64,000 nucleotides of DNA from Pseudomicrostroma phylloplanum (lineage: Eukaryota; Basidiomycota; Exobasidiomycetes; Microstromatales), in NCBI GenBank assembly GCA_039545275.1, contig BCHS01000001.1:1690853-1754852 (forward strand), written 5' to 3'. This document shows positions 41,465 to 52,723 of this stretch, piece after piece. The notes under the pieces are model-generated. The model had not been told where the DNA came from, searched no databases, and saw only the letters and a list, made by a program, of their open reading frames with translations. Both the position numbers and the translations under genes were made by a program. Each line of letters opens with the position of its first letter. Within the stretch, counting starts at the first letter, position 1.

Positions 41465-44400
41465 TTACTGGACCTCTCTGATGCCACTGGCCTCACACAT
41501 CTTTCTGAACTCCCCGTCTGCCTTGGCAAAGAGTTCTGCCGGGGGTCCGTACTCGAGGACGCGACCTTGCGACAATACCAGAACCTTGTCGTAGTCCAGC
41601 ACGGTCTGGAGGCGGTGAGCGACGGTGATGACAATCGAGTCGCGCATCTCGCGAATGGCAGTCTGAATGGCAGCGTCCGTCTCTGAGTCTGTGCTCGAGG
41701 TAGCTTCGTCTAGGATGACCACGCGAGCGTCGCGCAAGAGGGCTCTGGCGAGAGACAGCAGCTGGGCCTCTCCAGCTGAGAAGTTGGCGCCTCCTGCTGC
41801 GACCGGGGCGTCTAGACTGAGTGTCATCACAGGAGGGGTAGAGGCGCCACCTGGGAGGAGACTCTCGCCTACATCTTCGCCATCTGACTGGCGTAAGGCT
41901 TGCTCGGCAGCCGTCCGGTAAGCTGCCACCCGCACTCGGCGCAACGCGAAGAGACATTCCTCATCTGTGCGCTCGTCGAAGGGGTCCAGATTGGAGCGGA
42001 CCGTGCCGCTGAAGAGGATGGGTGACTGAGAGACCAATGAGATGCGGCGACGTAAGGTTTCCACGTCTAATGTCGAGATGTCTATGCCGTCGATGACGAT
42101 CTTTCCTGACCTCGCCTCGAGGGCTCGGAGGAGAGCCGAGGCCATGGTTGTCTTGCCTGATCCGGTCCTTCCAACAATGGCCGTGTGCTGCGTTGGGTCT
42201 ATGTCGATGGTGATATTGTGCAAAACGTCAGGCAGGGTATCATCATAAGTCAGACAAAGCTCGTCTAGGTGAATCGAGCCCGAGCTACTCGGCCAGGCAG
42301 CTGGTGGTTGCTTTCCCTGACCGTCGGATCCGCTGGATTTCTCCGAAGGTAGCTCGAAGTACTCCGCAATCCTCTCGATCGAGTTGAGGTTGTTGCTGAG
42401 GTGCTTCCAATCGTTGCAAAGGTAGTATGACAACACTGTCAGAAGCTGGGCAGACGTCATGACCATCCCCGCGCTGCCGGCGGAGACAGCGCCCGTCAAG
42501 GCGAGAGTGGAAACCAAGAAGACCGCGAATCCTCCCAAGATCTGCGAACGAAAGGACAGCCAGACCTCGATCGTGCAGATGGCCCACCACTGCGCCTGGG
42601 TGACGTCCAGTATCGTCAACATCTCATCTAGCCGGAACCGCTCTGCTCCGAATGCTCGTATAGTCGTGACAGCTGCCATTGAAGATGCAAACACCGTGTA
42701 GAGGGGCGAGGTCGAGGTCGACTCGATCCTCTGCATGTCCCTAGTGCAAGCCAGGAACCCTCGCACATATGATGGACCCCAGGCGAAGAAGATGGCGGCG
42801 GGTATCAAGACCGGCGGGACGATGACAGCACAGATGATTAGATAACCAGTGAGAGCCATGCTGTTGTTCAGAAAGTTGACACTGCTCGAAGGAAGCTCCC
42901 TGTCCATGACGCTGACGTCTTGATTGAAGCGCTGCATGATCCGACCAAGTGGGTTCGTGTCGAAGAAGCGCAGTCTGGCTGACAGAACTGCAGATAGCAA
43001 TCTGACGTATAGCTTTTGAGAAGCTCGCAACGTAGCTAGCCAGAAGATGATGGACTTTACGACGCCAAGGACGACAATAGATAGTCCGATGAGACCATAC
43101 GTACCGAGGTAAAAGTTCTCGTGCCCTTCTGCAGGTGGAAGTCGCCCAATTACACCTGTACGCTGGCCAGACGCGCCACTTGCCTCTCCCCAGACCTTTA
43201 GCCAATATTGCTCCCCAGAGGCTACCAGTCGTAATGCGACGCTCAGGACGATGATGAGAGTCCACATTAGAGGCGAAGAGGCACCTATGTAGATGGAGTA
43301 GTAGGACCACTTTACACTCCCTTCCCTACGCTTCTCCAGATCGTAGAGCAGCCTGGCAGGCTTTTGACTGACAGGAGTGCTTGTGACGGAGGGGTCCGGG
43401 TCCACGTCCTTTTTGTTGTTCTCGTCCCGAGCAGTCGAAGATGTGACGGATGGATCTCGGCTACTCGAAGCGACATTTTCTTCGGCATTGAGATCGATGT
43501 CCCTCTCCTCCAGGGGGCCAACAAGCAGACCCTGAGCTCTCAATTGCTCAACCTTGCCTTGTAAGCTGACTCGCCCATCTTTGAGGTACACTAGATAGCC
43601 CGCAAGCTTGAGTACAGCACCGACGTGGTGTGTCACTAGCAGTATTCTTCGGCCTCTCCCGAGCGGTCCGTTCAACGCATGCACAATGATATGACGCTGA
43701 ACATGTGCGTCCACCGCAGCGAGAGGGTCGTCAAGCAGGACAGTATGGGAAGGGGCATACAATGCTCGTGCTAATCCGATTCGGGCTTGCTGACCGCCGG
43801 ATAGAGTGGTGCTGCTAACTCGTGTCTCGTCGCCGTCGTCGAACAGTCGCAGGTCGTCAAGAAGTGCACAGGCGAACAGCACGCTCTTGTACCTTTGTTC
43901 GCAGTAAGGGCTACTGAACAGGATGTTCTTCTTGATCGATTTGCCACCCTCTATCCACGGTGATTGGGCTGCGTAGGAAAGACCGCTGCGACCACCCTCA
44001 CCGACCCACTTGGGCAGGATGAGAGAGCCACGTGTCTGCCGTAGCTCACCCAGGATGGCGTGAAGCAAAGTACTCTTACCGCTACCTGTTGGCCCGGCGA
44101 TCACAGATAGGCACTTGGGCGGAAAGGAGACCGTGATGTCTCGCAGCGTACCCTTTGTGGGCGATGCTTCGCCTGGAGTTGGTGCTGGCTTTGACCAAGC
44201 AAAAGAACCGCCGATCACTTCCAAGAAGCTATCACTGGAGCTCGAGTGCTCAAAGGCATCCACAGAGACTTGAGTAGGAGTCAATGTGTCTAGATTCGGA
44301 GAGGACAAGCCCGAAAGTGAGGACACAAAGTCATCAACTTCCTCCTCTTCGAGGAAGGCTTCCAGTCGCTTGATCGAAACCATGGCATTGAGGCCTGCCA

Positions 44401-46555
44401 TAGCAAAGGCAGGAATGGCATTGAGTGGTGCTCTCACCATGGAGAAGAGCGTGACGGCGGTGAAGGCGACTGGAACGGTCAGCTCGTTCCCTTGAACTTT
44501 GACATAACAAAAGAAGCTGAGCAAAGAGACTCCAATGGGCAGCGCAGCAAAGATGATGGTGAAGCCCAGTTCGGTAAAGAGGACGCGAAGCAGAGCGCTG
44601 ATCTCTGCAGTTCGAGCATCAAGGACTCTCTCGCGCCATTGGGCGGCAACGCCCTGCAGCTTGATGAAGCGAGCTGCGCTCAAAAGCTCGGTCACGAGAC
44701 CCATCCTTTTGTCTGTTTTTGTCTTCCAGTCGCGAGAAGCACGCACGCTGAACTTTCCTTGAATGTAGTTGATGGGTGTGGCAAGCACAAGTAGCGAGAA
44801 CCCAGCCAGAGCAGACCAACCGAGTAATCTTGTGAGGAAGATTCCAGAAATAAGAACTTCAGCCGGTGCTCCGTAGAGCTGATGAAGGTCGCATCCAAGC
44901 CTCAACAGGACATTGACATCTGAGCTCATCATATTGACCACTTTGCCAATATCTGCTGAGGAGGTCATTGGCTCGGAAGATTGAGGCGCTGCAGTCTCTT
45001 TGTCTGCTTCTTCTGCTGCTGCGTCGTTTGTCCCTGCGCCATCGATACGAGGCGTAGCTTCTGCCTTCTTCCGATCTGCTCTTCTGAAGGCTCTTGCAGC
45101 CTTCTCCCTCAAACCTGGTGTCTCAGCCTCGTCGTCATCTTTGGCTAAGAGAGCAACCTCGCCAGCAACGTAGCGCCTCTTGAGCGCCTTCTCGAACAGC
45201 TCTGCAACCATGACCGACCTGACCCGCAGACCAACTTGACGGGCGTGATGGAAGTTGAGGAGCTCGGCGATGTATCGTACAAGCGTCAGCAGAAGAGCTA
45301 TCAACGCGAACACGAATGCTCTTGATCGGGGCGTCCATTCTCCCGGCGCTCGCTCGTTATGACCATCCTCCTCTGCTGCCTTGCCGATCGCTTCGAGGAT
45401 CTGCCGCATGAGAGCTGGTGCTGCGTAGGAAAGGGTGACCCCAATGACCTTGTAGATGGCATCTAGAGTGACATCCCTGGCATTTGCTGCGAGAAGCCGA
45501 GAGGCGATGCCACGGCGTTGACCCTTGGAGTTGTACTGTGTCGTTCTGAATTTGCTGAATAGCATACGTGTGTCGTTGATACACCTCAGTCTCCAAAGGT
45601 CCGATGGGAGTAGTGGACGTTGGAGAGCGAGATTTTGTATGCCAGCCATCCATCGATAGCTAAGAGTAGACGCCAAAGAGGTGTAGTCCTCTGGAGTTGT
45701 GGGACATAGCTACGGGCGAGCATGACAGCAGACGTTTGTACGCAGTGAGAGTCAGCTTGTTTCGAGATCTGCAGTGGCGATGGTAGACTCACGTCGTAGT
45801 TCTCTGCCATGTCTTCCTTCTCCTCAACGACGGTACCCGCCATGACTCTATGCCTCTCCTCCTCATCTACGGTGGCCTCCCAGCCTCCAGGCATCACGGG
45901 CATCAGCAAAACCAGACCCAACATGATGGCCAGAAGGCCGAGATCCAGCCCATGGCCCAGCAGCTTAGCCACAGGTAGCGTAGCAAGAGACGTGAGCTGC
46001 GGGGTATCTTGTAGTAGGCTCACGACTGTTGAGGCAAACAGAAGAGCTAGAGAGAAGACCAAAGACAATGGTGCTGTCTGAGGTGGCGATGCTATTAGCG
46101 AGGCCAGAATGGCAAGCTGCGAATGCGGAGGAGACAGGTGTCTAGGATGTCAGCATGGTCAAGGAGTCTATCTCTGTTGCTGTCAGACTCACCCACGCTG
46201 CCGAAGTGGGCAAGCCCCTCATCCAATCTTGCCTGAACCCAGTCAGACCGCTCCAGCCTAGCAGCTCCAACGAGCCAAGCATGAGGATATACCTCAGTCG
46301 TCTGCTCTGTCTGGCGAAACCCTCCCGGCCCAGCCTTACAGGCCGCCCCGTCCTCTTCTCCACCGCTCGCGCCCTCTTCTCGGCCACCTTCTGAGCCTCA
46401 TCATCGGAGACGAATGCTGGTATCAGTGCCCGACCTTGAGGAAGCCATGATGTGAGAGCTGCGAGGAGCGCTAGGGAGGGTATGTATGCAAGGGCCGGGG
46501 CGTCGAGGGGGTTCAGCTCATCGCGGGACGCGACCAACGCATAGAGGACGTCCAT
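41465..46555 (-). CDS. ABCC-subfamily ABC transporter (Yor1-like)
   Basis: Three exons: 46555-46193, 46116-45793, 45709-41465; 1643 aa; introns 76 and 83 nt. The splices give TSAAWLAILASLIASPP and AENYDLCPTTPEDYTSLAST, the latter a Yor1/MRP landmark before TMD1. Extra hydrophobic segments in the first 230 residues suggest an N-terminal membrane region before TMD1. NBD1 has Walker A GPTGSGKST (about 767), signature LSGGQQARIGLARALY and Walker B LLDDPLAAVDAH. NBD2 has Walker A VGRTGSGKTT (about 1409), signature FSAGEAQLLSLARALL and Walker B VVILDEATSSTDSE. The Asp in place of the catalytic Glu after NBD1 Walker B is normal for ABCC proteins, leaving one active ATP site. It probably exports organic anions or drugs from the cell or loads the vacuole; the substrate is unknown. 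Upstream of the methyltransferase. Confidence 0.93.
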
Positions 46556-46812
46556 GATGAGGACTGTGACAGCAAGATCGGCAGGCCGTCACAGGTCATC
46601 AGGTCCTCACGAGTATAAGTGACGAGACTCGTATGATGACGAGGTCATTGAACACCGGTGGAAGCGCAAGTGGCATAGCACGGCCAACGGAAAGGGGCCG
46701 GAAGCGCCTCCACCAGCCATTCTCCGACGAGGTGCTGAGAATCTCATTGGTATTGGTGAAGGAGAAAGAGGAAGCATAGAATTACAATGATGGTAGGACC
46801 TTTGAGCAGCAT

Positions 46813-48416
46813 TCAGAAGGAGGACATCTTCTTGAAGATCGATTCGCCATCCTCTTGATACTCTTCGGCGGATACTGTTGGAAGCAGGCACACAGGGAGA
46901 GCAATTGTCAGATACATGACAGAGGCCAGGTTCTCTTCTTCTTCGACTTACCCCACATCTGAGAGCGTCACGTAGCAGCGAAGGCAACACGGAGTCAGCA
47001 GAGAGCAACGAGGAGGTGGAATATCTCCTTTCGCGTACTCACCTTCTTGAAGGTGCTCAGCCCCGCCAGGATACTTCCGCCGATCCAGGTCGCGTACTTG
47101 CGCTCGGGTGGGGCATAAATCTTGATCTTCATGTCCCTCAGAGCCAGTTTCTTCACCTCATACAGCAGCCTGTCTCCAAAGCCCTTCGTCAGGGTGGTCC
47201 CACCGCTCAAGACGATGTTGCTGTACAGATTCTTCCGCAAGTCCAAGTCTGCTCTATTGATGCTGTCTACGACGAGCTGATGTACGCCAGGGTATTCCGA
47301 GCCAATGAGCTCCGGGTTGAAGAGAATCTCAGGAGCCAGATGACGTTCTGCTCCCAGCTGCAGTGAAATCATCCATACACATCGAAGGTCGTCAGTACAT
47401 CGTGGCGTTGCGAGCGCGTTCGCCTTCTCACTTACCTTGATGACCTGCCCATCTGGCAGCTTGAACTCCTCTGTCGGCCGCATCGAATCGTCTTTGCTGC
47501 TGTTGCTACCCGATGTGCTCCTGACGTAGCACCCTTCTTCCTTGAGACCCCTCACTACCTCCTTCTCAGCGCTCGTTTTCATATCGTATCCCGCTCCTCT
47601 CATCAGCAGTTGCAAGTGATCCGTGACGTCCCTGCCTGCTAGATCGATTCTCCGAATGGCATTCGGCATCGAGAAGCCCTCGAACACCGGCACTGAATGT
47701 GTGACGCCGTCTCCAGAGTCGAGCACAAGCCCAGTTGTGCGTCCGGAAGAGTAGCTGTGCGAGGAATACGTGTCAATGTACAGGACGCTATTGCGTGATG
47801 GCCTTCCGACCGCTACTCACAGACTCAGGACCGCCTGTATACTGGTAAAGAGAGCTGGTACGTTGAACGTTTCGAAGAAGATTTGCGCTGCAGTCTCGCG
47901 ATTCGACCGCGGATTCAGAGGTGCCTCTGTGAGAAGGACCGGATGCTAGAGGGGCAATGGACAAAGGAATCAATATCGTCTTCTCATCAGCTGCCGCCTG
48001 AGGTCTGAATTCACCTCTTCGCTCAGCGTTCTAAGTTCTTCACTGTATGTCCAAGCCCATATCCTCTCCATGTCCTCCCAGTCCGTCACGATGCCATGCT
48101 CTACAGGGTACTTGATCTTGAGCAAGCCCCTCAGCTCCTGTGCCCTTCTGCCAATGAACATGTCTCCCTCGACCGAGCCTGCCATACACCGCACATGCTT
48201 CGGCCGTCCGACACATGATGGGAAGTAGCAAGTGGGAAGGGACGACCCGGCGAAGCCTGCCTTCAGCGTGCCAGAGCCCTGATCGCGGGGGGATACGGAC
48301 AGGGGAGACAAGGTCAGCTGTAGCGCTCGACTTTACACGGGAGCTCCGTCTGCCTTGCTCACATTGTCGATGACGACCGGTTGATTGGTGAGGACGTCGT
48401 CATATTCGGACGGCAT
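46813..48416 (-). CDS. ARP1: actin-related protein Arp1 (centractin)
   Basis: Seven coding exons: 48416-48363, 48278-48015, 47945-47821, 47754-47436, 47357-47043, 46958-46952 and 46874-46813; 381 aa (usual 376). All introns are 66-84 nt and all phases fit. The text runs [18 protein letters not shown] / [102 protein letters not shown] and [19 protein letters not shown]. These match centractin more closely than actin or Arp2/3. Arp1 forms the short filament of dynactin that binds dynein cargo; p62 (6730-8944) caps the same filament. Exon 6 is only 7 nt (ATGTGGG) and is needed to make the invariant MWV. An insert ([15 protein letters not shown]) sits in subdomain 4. Head-to-head with the NEDD8 protease (188 bp). 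Confidence 0.95.
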
Positions 48417-48604
48417 CGATGCGGTGAAGGAGGAGCTTCAGTGATGATGAGGAGGAGGCGAGGGTACAGGAAGACGGAAGAGGCGTCACTGCACAAAGGC
48501 GCTTCGAGTCCAACACCTGGCTCACGCGCAGGGCGGGGACATTCAAGCGCAATTCACAGCACCTCATCCTCATTTCAGCGTCTTGCCAAGAGCTACACTG
48601 GAAG

Positions 48605-49686
48605 ATGGCGAAGAGAGAGGCGGACCCCATTCTAGCATCGTTCGGGGATAGCTCTCTGCGAAAGTCTGACATCGCTGTGAGCAAAGCGCGTCCACTGTCA
48701 TCGCGATGGTCTGCTCCGAGCTCACACACTGACTTGCGGCCGCGCCCTTGGTCGTCGGTGACCGGCCTCTTACGTGCAGACATTGGGACCGCGGGAATGG
48801 GTCAACGATGCAGTCGTAAGCTTCTACTTTGAGCTTCTGAACTCTGTCATCAGCCAAGCTCAAGCCGAGGGAGAATGTACGCTGTACATGCCGTGGGCTG
48901 TGGGCATGATGGTAGAACTTGCTGGCGATGCAGGTGAGAGCGGATCTCCGTGAAGAGGTAGTAGAGGAAACGCACACCACCTGACAGTGCCAGAGCATCG
49001 ACTTTCAGGCCACGATGTTCGAAGCCTTCTTCCTCCCCTGGACGCAAACCTGCTCCTGTTGCCTAGTGAGTACCCCTCTGATAATGTTCCCACCGCTCAG
49101 CTCACATCGTCTTCCCTTGCTGTACCGCGGAATATCAGTCAACGACTCTTTTGGACACGGGCCACCTGACAGACCGAATGGAGGATCGCATTGGTCCACT
49201 GTGATTCTCAAGAGGGAGACAGATGGGCTTCATGCGACCAAGGTCGAGTCGCTTGGCGCCTCAAACGATGCCGCGGCTCGAAAGGTAATCAGAGCTTTTG
49301 AAGTCATTCAGGGACATCATGTCAGATTGGCAGACGAAGTGCAAGTACGTCAGGTCAACGGTCAGTCGCCCAGGTGCGATTGTAGAACCCCCCGCTTTCG
49401 CCTTACTGACAGACCTTCCATCCCCGCTTTTCCCGCTGTCCCCACATCCTCGCCAGGCTGGGACTGTGGCATCTACGTACTCATTGTTGCATCCCGCCTC
49501 GTCGACACGGCGCTCGCCTCTGAAAGTCAGTCCATTGACTATGAGTCTATGACGCCAAAGGCGGTCACCGACTTCCGCACAAACCTTCACCAGTGGTTGT
49601 CCAAATGGGCAGACACGCTGAAGGGGACCGAACGATACCAATTACTGACCCAAGTGGAGGCACGACTCGGCAACATGCCAAGATGA
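48605..49686 (+). CDS. SENP8/Den1-like NEDD8 (Ulp1-family) protease
   Basis: Five exons: 48605-48676, 48780-48933, 48994-49065, 49139-49360 and 49457-49686; 249 aa; introns 103, 60, 73 and 96 nt. The start MAKREADPILASFGDSSLRK then SDIA / TLGPREWVNDAVVSFYFELL fits SENP8 (DPxxLSYxDSLLRxSDV). LDANLLLLPINDSFGHG spans intron 3; GGSHWSTVIL holds the catalytic His; QVNGWDCGIYVLIVAS, formed across intron 4, holds the catalytic Cys. The catalytic Asp position (YDS in SENP8) reads VESLGASN, a Glu. The enzyme removes or matures NEDD8. Intron 4 has a GTCAGT donor, weak but the only one giving the right phase. The exon 3 acceptor is ambiguous: tandem CAG sites at 48987 and 48993 differ by two codons; I chose the latter because of branch-site distance. 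Divergent from Arp1. Confidence 0.85.
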
Positions 49687-50334
49687 AGCGACCATCAGCT
49701 CACACTGCCGACAGCTTTCAATCTGCACATTTCTTCTTCCTTCTATGCAATATGTCCAACAATGACTGAGCGAACATGCGCAAGAAACGCAAGCTCTCTT
49801 TGAGTAAATCTCATCATCGTCTCCTCCTTCCTCCAGACCTCCTTGGAGTGTCAAAGATGGAAAGCAGGTGGATTTCTGTTGGCTGAACATTTTGACCCTG
49901 CTCACCTACGAGGCTGGGATTGAAAAGACCCGCACAAGAAGGGCAGAAGGAGGACTCTTGTCAGAGCCTCCTCTACCCGTCCGTGTGAGTCCCACAAACT
50001 CACTCGAAAGCGAGGCCTGTAAAGTGAGAGGGCTTCGATAGAGCCGGCGTTTGTGGGGGTGAAGGTGTGTGGAGGGGTGGAGTTCGATGCTATACCTCAC
50101 TAGTCAGACTGTCACAACTGCGTGTGAGTTGATCATGTATCGTATTGCAATGTTGCAGTACCCATCTAATCCGGAGACTCTACAAGAGCGGGCACTTTGC
50201 TATCGTCTGAGAACCTGTCCGTCGCCGCGAGACTCGTGGAGTTGATGAGATTGCTGGTATGTTTTTTGTGAGATTGAACTTTCGATGAAGGCTGAGATGC
50301 TAGGGTGATAAAATAGAAATGTCCTGATCGTCTC
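49687..50334. other. intergenic region, no gene recognised
   Basis: About 650 bp between the NEDD8 protease stop and the PAPS reductase stop. Convergent ends would need far less, so an unannotated transcript is possible. Minus-strand frames at 49906-50100 and 49642-49905 are open, with splice-like signals between, but show no family similarity. I list nothing as a gene here. Confidence 0.4.
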
Positions 50335-51369
50335 TTAGACGGAGACGATTGGCTGGACGCCGTTTTCTGCTGGTTCGGCAGCGACGATGTCGACCTTGTC
50401 CTTTGCTTCGTCTCGCCTGGCCAGCTCTGCTTCACGCATCTTCTTCTCGGCCATACGCTTCATCTTGAAGTAGTCTGCGTGCAGACCGCATTCCGACTTG
50501 CCTCCCTTGTCCTGCCACCTTCCGCTGCGCTCGCCCTCGGCGCTGTCACCGCTGGGGAGGGCAGTGGAGTGCCAGTCTCCAATGGACTTGTAGCCCATGT
50601 CGAGGAGCTCGTTGTAGGGTACGGCATTCTGCTTCACGTAGTTGTCCACTTGCTGGAACGACCAGTTCAGGAAAGGGTTGACCTTGATGAGACCAGTCTC
50701 GTCCACCTCGACGGCGTTGAGGTTGGCGCGGTCTTTGCCTTGTGAGCGACGACGACCAGTGAAGACGGCTCGGACACTGAGCTCCTCGTATGCTCTCCGA
50801 GCGGGCTCCACCTTGACTAGGTAGTCGTAGGTCTCATCGTCTCGCTCCCAGAGCTGCGAGCCCCACTTGGTCTCGAATTCTGCTACGGTGGCAGTCTCAG
50901 GGGGAGTGTATATGTGCATAGGTGCATCATAATGCTTGGCGGCCTTGTTGGCCAGCTCAATGGTCTGAGGGAAGTGGTAGAGGGTATCGATGAAGATGAG
51001 GGGCACCAGATGACGGTGGGGCTGCGCAAGGGAAAATCCAGGGGGCGAAGCGTGAGCGGGCGGTTGTCGCGTGACGAAGCCGTGGGCGGCCGGATTTTCC
51101 TTCCGAGTCCGACTCACCTGTCCCGAAGCCTTGGCCCTCGCCTCGCTAATCCTGGAAATCTGGTCAAGGCTGACGCATCCTGTTACACCGAAGGCTGTGG
51201 TCTGGTAGAGGCCAGGGAGGTTGTCGATGGCCCACTCGAGGATCTGGAAGGGGTCTGCTGCCTCCAGTTGCTTGTTGATCCGTTCCAAGTTTTCGACGAC
51301 GGCCTGGATGCGGGCGTCATCCGCAGCCTTGCTGCTAGACTCAGCGCGTTGTTCTTGAGGCTGCTGCAT
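50335..51369 (-). CDS. MET16: phosphoadenosine phosphosulfate (PAPS) reductase
   Basis: Two exons, 51369-51118 and 51021-50335; 312 aa after removal of a 96-nt intron (51022-51117; donor GTGAGT, acceptor GCGCAG). The enzyme reduces PAPS to sulfite with thioredoxin in sulfate assimilation. Exon 1 ends TTAFGVTGCVSLDQISRISE...KASGQ; exon 2 continues PHRHLVPLIFIDTLYHFPQT, restoring the Met16 core (TGLVxxD ... PLIFIDTLxHF). VNPFLNWSFQQVDNYVKQNA and GDWHST are further landmarks; the catalytic Cys lies in KSECGLHADY. The intron is a multiple of three with no stop, so retention would insert 32 residues (344 aa in all) before the IFIDTL strand; the family argues for splicing. A charged tail (KMREAELARRDEAKDKVD) is added at the C-terminus. 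Divergent from the peroxiredoxin gene. Confidence 0.93.
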   Translation of the reverse strand: MQQPQEQRAESSSKAADDARIQAVVENLERINKQLEAADPFQILEWAIDNLPGLYQTTAFGVTGCVSLDQISRISEARAKASGQVSRTRKENPAAHGFVTRQPPAHASPPGFSLAQPHRHLVPLIFIDTLYHFPQTIELANKAAKHYDAPMHIYTPPETATVAEFETKWGSQLWERDDETYDYLVKVEPARRAYEELSVRAVFTGRRRSQGKDRANLNAVEVDETGLIKVNPFLNWSFQQVDNYVKQNAVPYNELLDMGYKSIGDWHSTALPSGDSAEGERSGRWQDKGGKSECGLHADYFKMKRMAEKKMREAELARRDEAKDKVDIVAAEPAENGVQPIVSV

Positions 51370-51768
51370 CTTTGAGAAGTAACGCGGAGGAAAATGTGAT
51401 GGGAGGAGAGATGGTAGTTGTGGGATAGATGAGAAGGATTGATATACAAGAAGCAGGAGTAAGTCTCGAGGGGAAATAATCAGGCCCCCAGCCTTTGCCT
51501 TGGCTTACGGGGCCGGCCAATGAAGAACCTCGCCGTCGATGTCGTGATCACTTCCAAACTCCGGGATGCATTAAGCCCGACGCCACTGCAGCCACGTGGT
51601 AGAAGCCTGCCTCACAGCCTTCGCTCCACACGCGCGCGAATCGGAGTCGGCCCCTCTCGGCAGACCGGAGGCAGCCCGCTACGCTCGGCAAACGAGGCGC
51701 CAGATCTTCTGGCCGCTTCTACTCTCCTTATCGCCGTGCCACATCAACACACCGTACCATTGCTCAAT
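51370..51768. other. divergent promoter, PAPS reductase / peroxiredoxin
   Basis: About 400 bp between two head-to-head start codons. Both products depend on thioredoxin-type electron donors, so shared control by redox or sulfur state is plausible (inference). No gene is visible within it. Confidence 0.5.
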
Positions 51769-52446
51769 ATGTCCGTCAAAGTTGGTGAGTGCTTGATCAT
51801 GACCCTGCTCAGTATGCCCAAGCGGCTGTAAGCTGACCGAGGAGTTTACACCTTGGTGCTTTCCAGGAGACACTATCCCCGATGCCACCTTCATTGAGGT
51901 GCCTTACAGCCCTGAGCTCGAGTCGCTAGGAGCTTGTGGCATGCCAGTACCCTCCCAGCTGCACAAGGAGCTCAAGGGCAAGAAGGCCGTCATCATTGCC
52001 ATCGTGAGTATGGCGTCTGCATGACCTTTTTTCTGCGAGACGTTTTTCTTACCCCTACGCCGATCGCCCGTGCTCTTCCTGCTCAGCCCGGCGCTTTCAC
52101 CCCGACCTGCCACGTCAACCACATCCCTGCCTTCATCAAGCAGGCCAACGACTTCAAGGCCAAGGGCTACGAGGTGTACATCATCGCTGCCAACGACGCC
52201 TTTGTCATGAGTGCTTTCGGCAGAGTCTCCGGTGCCAAGGAGGGCGTCCACTTTGCAACAGACGCCGGCTTGGCCCTCTCCCAGGCTCTGGGAGCCACCG
52301 TTGACCTCACCGCGAGGGGTATGGGAGTTAGGACCGGAAGGTACGCTCTCATCGTCGACGACCTGAAGATTACTCACTTCGCCAACGAGCCCAACCCAGG
52401 AGAGGTGACCGTCTCTGGTGCTGATGCTGTCTTGGCCCTGATCTAG
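51769..52446 (+). CDS. peroxiredoxin 5-type (Ahp1/PMP20-like) thiol peroxidase
   Basis: Three exons: 51769-51784 (16 nt), 51867-52003 and 52087-52446; 170 aa; introns 82 and 83 nt. The text reads MSVKVG / DTIPDATFIEVPYSPE, then KAVIIAI / PGAFTPTCHVNHIPAF with the peroxidatic Cys in PGAFTPTC, and GVRTGRYALIVDDLKITHFA, all typical of Prx5. A second Cys (GACGMPVPSQLH) lies before the active site, where fungal Ahp1-type enzymes hold their resolving Cys; this is suggestive only. It reduces peroxides with thioredoxin as donor. The C-terminus (DAVLALI) carries no PTS1 signal, so it is probably cytosolic. Very short first coding exons like this are easily missed by gene finders. Convergent with the MFS gene. 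Confidence 0.94.
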
Positions 52447-52723
52447 ATGCACAATCAAGAAATACACAGACCGGCAGTGGTAGAACCACCTCAAGACTCA
52501 GAATATCCTCCGGCAGTCTTGTGGTCATGCAATGTCCTTCGTATCTAATACATATCTATATTGTTTGTCAATCTCAGGATGCTGAGCGCAAGCGAGAGAA
52601 CGGCGTCGGGAAGAAGTGCAAGGGGCGTATAATGTTACAATTGGAAAGAGGAGATGCGGTCCAGGGAACAAGGGCGGTCAGGGGAGCGAGAGAAAGTCCT
52701 CCAAGGGTGCGATCCGGTTCTGA

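Noticed and set aside
49642..50100. Possible small spliced gene on the minus strand
   Set aside because: Splice-like signals exist (TTTACAG, GTGAG) but no frame shows a recognisable protein or a credible start; left as intergenic.
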